This document shows positions 34,648 to 40,101 of a stretch of DNA of 40,101 nt, one piece after another. The notes beneath the pieces are model-generated. The model was not told the origin of the DNA, did no database searches, and worked only from the letters and a program-made list of their open reading frames with translations. The position numbers and the translations under genes were made by a program. The DNA lies in assembly GCA_022843405.1 (NCBI GenBank), contig JALHNQ010000030.1, positions 1-40,101 of the forward strand, read 5' to 3'. The stretch comes from Methylocystis sp. Lineage in GTDB: Bacteria > Pseudomonadota > Alphaproteobacteria > Rhizobiales > Beijerinckiaceae. The first letter of the stretch is position 1, and the number at the start of each line of letters is the position of its first letter.

Positions 34648-35321
34648 TCAAGCAACTCCGTCGCCATATAACCGACGCCGCGAACAGTGTGAATGGCGAC
34701 GCCGGCGTCCAATGCAATGAACCGTCGCCGCAAACGCGACACGGCCATGTCGAGCGTATTGTCCTGAACGTCGTCGTGCGGCGAAAACGCCTCGTCGAGA
34801 AGCGTCTCGCGCGAGACCACGCGATTGACTCGTCGCAAAAGAGATTCGAGCAAGACCAGTTCACGCCGATGCAAAACGACCGGCTTGCCCGCAATTCGGA
34901 CATCGCGCGTCGCCAGATCAAAAGTTAGCGCGCCGACCGCAATCGGCTTCAGCGCGCCGCTTCCCGGACGCCGAACGCAGGCGCGTATTCTTGCAACCAA
35001 CTCCTCTCCCTGAAATGGCTTCGTCACATAGTCGTCTGCTCCCAGATCAAAGCTCGACACTTTATCTCCCGTGTCGTCCATCGCGGTCAGCATCATGACG
35101 CGAATGCCGGGCCGCAGCTCCCGCGCCAGCGACATCAGCGAAAGACCGTCGCCATCAGGCAGACGACGATCGAGAAGCAAGAGGTCATAATTTGATCTCG
35201 TTACTGCATCTCGCGCTGCGCCTAGGCAGTGGGCTTGATCCACGTCGAATCCGGCCTGAGAGATCAACGACGCTGTTAGACGCGCTGCATCTAGCTCGTC
35301 TTCAATAAGTAATACGCGCAT
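34644..35321 (-). CDS. OmpR-family response regulator
   Basis: A 225-residue regulator with a receiver (D51 phosphoacceptor in LLLLDRRLPDGDG, acidic pair E7-D8, K in YVTKPFQGEEL) and a C-terminal winged helix (LHRRELVLLESLLRRVNRVVSRETLLDEAF, VSRLRRRF, VRGVGYM). It resembles QseB/PmrA/CopR-type proteins. Partner of the overlapping histidine kinase. It is divergent from the Cys-rich/TonB-receptor operon, and the shared region has a palindrome and an 11-bp-spaced direct repeat that would suit its dimer. Confidence 0.93.
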   Translation of the reverse strand: MRVLLIEDELDAARLTASLISQAGFDVDQAHCLGAARDAVTRSNYDLLLLDRRLPDGDGLSLMSLARELRPGIRVMMLTAMDDTGDKVSSFDLGADDYVTKPFQGEELVARIRACVRRPGSGALKPIAVGALTFDLATRDVRIAGKPVVLHRRELVLLESLLRRVNRVVSRETLLDEAFSPHDDVQDNTLDMAVSRLRRRFIALDAGVAIHTVRGVGYMATELLD

Positions 35322-35413
35322 GTGGCCGCCGCTCCCGTTCTGTGTTGCTGATTATCGATTTCAGTCGCCGAATGCGCAAGACCGGTGCGAGTAAGGGGCG
35401 GATTGTTGCCTGA

Positions 35414-35428
35414 AAGACACAGTGTCTT
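35414..35428. promoter_or_regulatory. Perfect 15-bp palindrome in divergent region
   Basis: AAGACAC-A-GTGTCTT is a perfect inverted repeat with a one-base centre. It stands 93 bases before the response-regulator start and 91 bases before the divergent Cys-rich gene, nearly midway, as expected for an operator serving both. Confidence 0.55.
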
Positions 35429-35452
35429 GGATTTCATACCAAATCTATCCAC

Positions 35453-35468
35453 GTCAGATTCCTGTCAG
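35453..35468 (+). promoter_or_regulatory. Direct repeat GTCAG-N6-GTCAG, likely OmpR-family site
   Basis: Two GTCAG boxes (35453-35457 and 35464-35468) start 11 bases apart, one helical turn, as in direct-repeat sites of PhoB/OmpR-type winged-helix dimers. They lie about 50 bases upstream of the ATG at 35519. Confidence 0.5.
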
Positions 35469-35518
35469 GCGCCTCAGGCGCGCTTTGGCTATGTTTTCTC
35501 GACTAGGCAAAGACAGCG

Positions 35519-35953
35519 ATGATGCGGCAAATCGGAACCCATGCGACGAAAGCGAATCAGGGCGCGAGGAAGCGCCTCGGACGCGTTCGCGCGGTTCTGT
35601 TCGGCTTTGTCGCATTTGTTATGGCGCTTCAGGGTCTTGCCCTGGCCTCGCCCGCGGCGCGAAGCGCTGCTCAAGAGGGAGTTGTCGCGGCGGTCGCCGT
35701 AGATTGCGCGCAAGAAGACTCGCGCTCGCCGGCGGGCGACGGTCGGTCGCATAAGTGCTCTCCGGCTGGGCTGTGTTGCCTGGCGAGTTGCGACGGACGC
35801 CCGTCGCTTGGTCTCGCGGGAACCGCATCTAACCTAGCGTTCTGGAGCCGATTGGCGGCTGACGCAGTTAAGCCGCGCGCTCCCGCGCCTAGCCGCCTCA
35901 CGCTTACCGGCTGGGCGAGCGCCTGGTCCTCGCGGGCGCCTCCGTCGGCCTGA
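35519..35953 (+). CDS. Small Cys-rich exported protein, unknown
   Basis: The product has 144 residues: basic N-terminus, one hydrophobic helix (AVLFGFVAFVMALQGLALA) with a likely cleavage after ALASPAA, then a polar chain with the Cys cluster HKCSPAGLCCLASCDG plus one upstream Cys, and a C-terminus ending GWASAWSSRAPPSA. I do not recognise a named family with confidence; the layout resembles DUF2946-type proteins and the product of 28953-29351. It lies 80 bases upstream of a TonB-dependent receptor and is probably in its operon. A periplasmic metal-binding role is inferred. ATG 35519 and ATG 35522 are adjacent; either may be used. Confidence 0.66.
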   Translation: MMRQIGTHATKANQGARKRLGRVRAVLFGFVAFVMALQGLALASPAARSAAQEGVVAAVAVDCAQEDSRSPAGDGRSHKCSPAGLCCLASCDGRPSLGLAGTASNLAFWSRLAADAVKPRAPAPSRLTLTGWASAWSSRAPPSA

Positions 35954-36033
35954 TTCGCGGATCGCACGCCCCTAGGTTCAACCTGCTCTTCCTCGTCCGC
36001 TCGAGCGCCGTGACAGTCGCTCCGGAGGTTAAC

Positions 36034-38430
36034 ATGAACTCGTCTACTTTTCTGCGCGGCGTTTCCGCCGGCGCTCTGTTGCTCGCTTTCGCCTCGGAAT
36101 GCGCCCGCGCTCAGCAAGCGTTGCCCACGATCAGCATCGGCGGGCGGCAGCGCGCGCCAGCGACGCGCATAGCGGGACCGCCGACGGGACAGCCGGTCGC
36201 ATCCAATTCGGGATCGCCAACGGGAGAGCCCGCCACATCCGATTCGGGACCGTCGTCAAATTTTCCTAGCGAGCCGAAGACGCCGGCCGAAGGCTATGTG
36301 GTGAATGACGCCACCACCGGCACCAAGACCGACATTCCAATCAAGGAAACTCCGGTGTCGGTGAACGTCGTCCCCAAGCAAGTGATGATCGACCAAAACA
36401 ATACAACGGTCCAGGAAGCGCTAGAGAATGTGCCTGGCGTGCGGTCCAACAACAACGAGGTGGAAGGTTACAACTTCAAGATTCGCGGCTTTCAAAGCCT
36501 CAACATCTATCGCAACAATCTGTCGTTCGGCAATGTCACCCCCGGCATCCTCGACACCGCTAATCTGGAGCGCATTGAGGTGCTTAAGGGGCCAGCGTCG
36601 ATACTTTACGGACGGGCCGAGCCCGGCGGATTGATCAATCTGGTGACCAAGCAGCCGCTCGATCGCGCCCGCTACGTTGTCGATCAACAGTTCGGATCGT
36701 TCAGCTGGTATCGCACGCAGTGGGATTTCACCTCTCCCGTCGCTGAAGTTCCAGGGCTCGCCTACCGTCTCTCAGGCGCCTATCAGAACAATGGCTCATT
36801 TCGCGGATATTCAGGGGGCGGAGAGCGCGTGCTCGTCGCGCCGGTGGTAAGCTACCGTCCGAGCGCTTGGACAGAACTCACCCTCGAAGGACAATATTCA
36901 GGTCAGAAGGCGCAAAGCGACGTCGGTATCCCGACAATCGGACCGAGGTCCGCGCCGGTCCCGTTGAGCCGCTCGTTCCAGGAGGCCAATGATCCGCGCG
37001 ACCGCATTGAGAGCTATCTGGTCAACTATAAATTCCGTCAGAATCTCAATGAGGATTGGAAGGTCACCAACCGCTTTCTTTATGCCGTCGCTCCCATTTT
37101 CGATAAGCCAAACATTACGCCGCTCTGCGTCACGCCAATGTGCGTCGATACGGATGGCCGCACGCTGCAACGCATCGGCCAATATCAGTTCGCCTCCGCC
37201 CGAACATTCTCCACGAATATTGACCTAGAAGGAAAATTTGAGGCGCTCGGCGGCAAACACACATTTCTGATGGGACTCGATTATTTGAACACCTATTACG
37301 ACTATTACTTCGCCAATGGTGCCGCTCTGTATCCGATAGACATTTTTTATCCGATCTATGGGACGGTTCCCTCCTTTGCTTATTTCGATTCACAAATTGG
37401 ATCGGGAGGCAAATTTCACTCGTCTGTTCTCGCCAGACAAAAAGGGCTTTACATCCAGGATTACGTAACGTGGTTTGACCGCCTGCATTTGCTCGTCGGC
37501 GTCCGTTACGACGTAGCGGACCAAACGATAGGAACTTCTTCGAGCTTTGAGAATGGCGGCGGCGTTTACGATGCGAGCAAGGACTTGGCGATAGCCAGTC
37601 GACTTAGGTCGCCGACAGCCATCGATACGGCTTGGAGTCCGCGCGCCGGCGTCGTCTATGATATCCTTCCCGAGGTTAGCGTTTACGGCAGCTACTCTAG
37701 ATCTTTTGGTCAGAACAACGGCTTTACTGCCGACAGACAACCGTTGGGGCCGCAGCGCGGCCTGCAATGGGAAGTCGGCTTGAAAGCCGAGCCTCTGCCG
37801 GGTCTGAGCGCCACGCTCGCCTTCTTCCAAATCACCAAATCCGGGGTTCCGACACGGGATTTCGCGTCATTGGACCCGATCGCGCAGAAACTTGCCGGAT
37901 TGCAGCGAAGCCGCGGAATCGAGGTCGACGTAATCGGCCGCGTTACCGATCGCATGACCATCGTGGGCAACTACGCGCTCATCGACGCGAAGGTTATCGC
38001 CGACAATCCGGTGAATCGTTTAAACCCTTTTGGCTTTTTCGATGCCACGATCTTCGGAGAAGGCGGCGGCCTTCTCGGCAACCACCTCGACAATGTTCCG
38101 CGTCATTCGGGCAAAATCTTTCTGACCTACGCTTTTGGCGACAACGGCCTCGGATTACGTGTCGGCGGCGGCGTAACGGCCTCGACGCGTGCATGGGGCG
38201 ATATCCAAAACACTTTCCTTTTGCCCGGCTGGGCGCGTCTCGACGCCTTCGCGAGCTACGCGACGCTGGTCGAAGGCTATAAGGTGACGGCGCAGCTCAA
38301 TCTCAAGAACATCAATAACGCCCAGTACTTCACCGGCGTGGACGATTTCTTCAACTACAATGTTCCACCGCTGAATGCGATTCCCGCAAATCCGTTTACC
38401 GCGACAGGACAGATCCGAGTGGAGTTCTAG
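36034..38430 (+). CDS. TonB-dependent siderophore receptor
   Basis: An outer-membrane receptor of 798 residues. A signal peptide (SAGALLLAFASECARAQQ) is followed by a low-complexity Pro/Ser/Gly stretch with near-repeats (GPPTGQP, GSPTGEP), then the plug domain (KETPVSVNVVPKQVMIDQNN, VQEALENVPGVRS, FKIRGF, ERIEVLKGPASILYGRAEPGGLINLVTKQP) and a 22-strand barrel ending GQIRVEF with the terminal Phe. Motifs fit FhuA/FoxA-type ferric-siderophore receptors. No synthesis genes are nearby, so it may import foreign siderophores; a copper-chelator substrate such as methanobactin cannot be excluded. GGAGG precedes ATG 36034, which decides the start. The PepSY gene follows after two bases. Codon use looks less GC-rich than in the left part. 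Confidence 0.93.
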   Translation: MNSSTFLRGVSAGALLLAFASECARAQQALPTISIGGRQRAPATRIAGPPTGQPVASNSGSPTGEPATSDSGPSSNFPSEPKTPAEGYVVNDATTGTKTDIPIKETPVSVNVVPKQVMIDQNNTTVQEALENVPGVRSNNNEVEGYNFKIRGFQSLNIYRNNLSFGNVTPGILDTANLERIEVLKGPASILYGRAEPGGLINLVTKQPLDRARYVVDQQFGSFSWYRTQWDFTSPVAEVPGLAYRLSGAYQNNGSFRGYSGGGERVLVAPVVSYRPSAWTELTLEGQYSGQKAQSDVGIPTIGPRSAPVPLSRSFQEANDPRDRIESYLVNYKFRQNLNEDWKVTNRFLYAVAPIFDKPNITPLCVTPMCVDTDGRTLQRIGQYQFASARTFSTNIDLEGKFEALGGKHTFLMGLDYLNTYYDYYFANGAALYPIDIFYPIYGTVPSFAYFDSQIGSGGKFHSSVLARQKGLYIQDYVTWFDRLHLLVGVRYDVADQTIGTSSSFENGGGVYDASKDLAIASRLRSPTAIDTAWSPRAGVVYDILPEVSVYGSYSRSFGQNNGFTADRQPLGPQRGLQWEVGLKAEPLPGLSATLAFFQITKSGVPTRDFASLDPIAQKLAGLQRSRGIEVDVIGRVTDRMTIVGNYALIDAKVIADNPVNRLNPFGFFDATIFGEGGGLLGNHLDNVPRHSGKIFLTYAFGDNGLGLRVGGGVTASTRAWGDIQNTFLLPGWARLDAFASYATLVEGYKVTAQLNLKNINNAQYFTGVDDFFNYNVPPLNAIPANPFTATGQIRVEF

Positions 38431-38432
38431 CG

Positions 38433-39638
38433 ATGTCGCGCGCGCTTTTCGTCTGGTTGCATCGCTGGGCGGGGCTAGCGATGGCGGGCTTTCTCATCCT
38501 TGTCGGGTTGACCGGGAGCCTGCTCGCCTTCTGGGGCGAGTTGAACCACTGGCTTACGCCGGAACTCTATCCCGGCCCGCGCGCCGGGATAGAGCTCGGC
38601 GCGGCGACGCTGGCGCGCCGTGCAGAGTCCCTCGTTCCGCAGGCGCGCGCGACGACCGTCTATCTCGGCCATCCCGGCTCTGTCTCGATCGGAATGGAGG
38701 CGCATGACGGCGCGGCGCCTCTCGATTTCGAGTTCATCCATCTCGATCCGATCGACGGCCATGAACTCGGCCGCGTCACCTGGCATGGATTGCCTAGACG
38801 CAAGAACGACATCATGCCCTTCGTCTACGGCCTTCACATGTATCTCGCGATGGGCGGGATCGGCGACTGGATTTTGGGCTTCGTCGCGCTCACTTGGACG
38901 CTCGATTGTTTCGTCGGCTTCTATCTGACGCTGCCGGCGGGCGGCGAGCGCTCGCGTAGAGGCTTCTTCGCGCGCTGGAGGCCGTCGTGGCTCATCAAGC
39001 TCAAGAGCTCCTTCTATCGCGTCAACTTCGATCTGCATCGCGCGAGTGGCCTGTGGCTGTGGGCGATGCTGCTCGTCTACGCCTGGTCGAGCGTGTTTTT
39101 CACGCTGCCGAATTTCTATACGCGGGCGACGCAGCTTGTTCTCGATTTCGAGACGCCGGTCTGGGCGCAGGCGGGAACGCCGCGGAGTGATGCGCGCGCG
39201 CCGATGGAATGGGAAGCGGCGCAGGCGACGGGCGAACGGCTGATGGCCGAAGAGGCGCGCCGGCATGGCTTTGCGATCGAACGGCCGCTGGCGCTCTATC
39301 ATCTGCGCGACAAGGGACTTTACGAATATCGGGTGCGCTCGTCGCGCGACATCGGCGACAAGGCGGGGTCGACCTCGATCCTCTTCGACTCGCGCTCGGG
39401 CGAACTGAAGACCCTTAGCCTGCCGACAGGCCAGCGCAGCGGAACGACGCTGACCACCTGGCTTGTCGAACTGCACATGGCCAATCTCTTCGGCCTTCCC
39501 TACCGCATGTTCGTCTGCGTTCTCGGGCTCGTGATCGTGATGCTCTCGGGGACGGGCGTTTACATCTGGTGGAAGAAGCGTTCGGCGCGTTTGGCGCATG
39601 TGCGGCGCAGGGTTGCGCGGCCGGCGCCGGCGGCGTGA
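38433..39638 (+). CDS. PepSY-associated membrane protein (siderophore-iron reductase-like)
   Basis: An inner-membrane protein of 401 residues with four or so helices: residues about 5-32 (FVWLHRWAGLAMAGFLILVGLTGSLLAF), pairs in the middle (LHMYLAMGGIGDWILGFVALTWTLDCFVGFYLTLPAG, LHRASGLWLWAMLLVYAWSSVFF) and a last one near 360-385. The conserved His in LHRWAG, LHMY, LHRASG and ELHMANLFG could bind haem. Such PepSY_TM proteins commonly follow TonB-receptor genes and are proposed to reduce ferric siderophores. It starts two bases after the receptor stop, so the two form one operon. Confidence 0.9.
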   Translation: MSRALFVWLHRWAGLAMAGFLILVGLTGSLLAFWGELNHWLTPELYPGPRAGIELGAATLARRAESLVPQARATTVYLGHPGSVSIGMEAHDGAAPLDFEFIHLDPIDGHELGRVTWHGLPRRKNDIMPFVYGLHMYLAMGGIGDWILGFVALTWTLDCFVGFYLTLPAGGERSRRGFFARWRPSWLIKLKSSFYRVNFDLHRASGLWLWAMLLVYAWSSVFFTLPNFYTRATQLVLDFETPVWAQAGTPRSDARAPMEWEAAQATGERLMAEEARRHGFAIERPLALYHLRDKGLYEYRVRSSRDIGDKAGSTSILFDSRSGELKTLSLPTGQRSGTTLTTWLVELHMANLFGLPYRMFVCVLGLVIVMLSGTGVYIWWKKRSARLAHVRRRVARPAPAA

Positions 39639-39662
39639 AGGCTTCACGATTTTGCTGCGAAT

Positions 39663-40010
39663 ATGTTGTCTATTGCGATGGAGCGACAAATGGATTTCGA
39701 TTGCGCAAAGAGGGGAAGTCTTGTCCAAAATCTGCGCCGCGCGCTGCCGCTGTCGGCGCATCCAAGGCCGGCGCTCCTCGCCTTTCTGCGGGCGCGCGGC
39801 CTCATTGGACGCGCCGCGCCGCGGCTTATCGTGCTCGACATATTCGACGCCGGCGAGGACCGCGGGCTGATGTGCCGCTTCGCCATCGCCGAGGATAGCG
39901 AAGCTTCAAGCTTCATCGCGCCGCTGGCGCAAGTCGCGCTCGCGCGCAGACATCCCGCCGCCCGTTTGCGCGTCGGGCGGCAACGACAACCGCCGTCTGG
40001 CGCGGCATGA
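39663..40010 (+). CDS. Hypothetical protein, unknown
   Basis: Up to 115 residues, no membrane segment, basic C-terminus. The middle part (LIVLDIFDAGEDRGLMCRFAIAEDSEASSFIAPLAQVALARRHP) looks like a small alpha-beta domain; I recognise no family. The start may be ATG 39663, 39678 or 39690. It lies 24 bases after the PepSY gene, and its stop overlaps the next ATG in an ATGA, which supports a real gene in the same operon. Confidence 0.55.
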   Translation: MLSIAMERQMDFDCAKRGSLVQNLRRALPLSAHPRPALLAFLRARGLIGRAAPRLIVLDIFDAGEDRGLMCRFAIAEDSEASSFIAPLAQVALARRHPAARLRVGRQRQPPSGAA

Positions 40011-40101
40011 GGGCGACGCGCGTCGTTTTGCTGTGCCTATGCCTCGGCGCCGCGCCGGCGTTCGCCGAGGAAGCGCGCGAAGACAAGCGCGAAGAGAGCG
40101 T
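40007..40101 (+). CDS. Start of an exported protein (cut by window end)
   Basis: ATG 40007 overlaps the previous stop. The visible residues are a signal peptide (MRATRVVLLCLCLGAAPAFA) and a charged start of the mature chain (EEAREDKREES). Nothing more can be said. Confidence 0.6.
   Translation, partial: MRATRVVLLCLCLGAAPAFAEEAREDKREES

Overview
The window is high-GC chromosomal DNA from an alphaproteobacterium. The gene mix (HpnD/HpnE hopanoid enzymes, a class I polyhydroxyalkanoate synthase, B12-dependent methylmalonyl-CoA mutase large subunit, an Omp31-like barrel, several families of short palindromic repeats) fits Hyphomicrobiales. A methylotroph or methanotroph of the Methylocystis/Methylosinus type is my best guess, but no methane-oxidation gene is present, so the genus is inference.

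Left part (1-16.8 kb), mostly housekeeping and metabolism: the end of a hopanoid operon (hpnD, hpnE) and a small His-rich exported protein; an APC amino-acid permease; an SmbP-like His-rich periplasmic protein; a DUF3775 protein; alanine dehydrogenase; PHA synthase; a HupE/UreJ-type membrane protein; a ClC chloride/proton antiporter; tRNA-Tyr; a DUF779 protein paired with an ExaC-type aldehyde dehydrogenase; RdgB; a sigma-54-dependent response regulator; and a glutathione peroxidase coupled to an unknown 93-residue protein.

Middle (16.8-28.8 kb): an unusual outer-membrane protein that joins an Omp31-like barrel to an OprB-type porin; divergent from it, the three-gene cluster of circularly permuted ATP-grasp, alpha-E and transglutaminase-like proteins; an IS5-family remnant; tRNA-Thr; a universal stress protein, a small cytochrome c, a PsiE-like protein and a Cys-rich periplasmic protein; methylmalonyl-CoA mutase; a small phosphatase-like protein and a DUF6494 protein.

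Right part (28.9-40.1 kb) looks accessory and metal-related. One tightly overlapping operon encodes a small Cys-containing exported protein, a small lipoprotein, a TolC-like outer-membrane protein and a Tat-exported Met/His-rich multicopper oxidase, with no RND pump or adaptor. It is followed by a degenerate 3' half of tRNA-Asp, the typical scar of an integrated element. Then come an OmpR/histidine-kinase pair transcribed leftwards and, divergently, a second small Cys-rich exported protein, a TonB-dependent siderophore-type receptor and a PepSY membrane protein. The shared intergenic region carries a perfect 15-bp palindrome and two GTCAG boxes one helical turn apart, good candidates for control sites.

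The best candidates for something undescribed are the pump-less TolC/multicopper-oxidase operon with its Cys-rich leader gene, and the double-barrel porin fusion. No CRISPR array, phage genes or intact integrase were seen.
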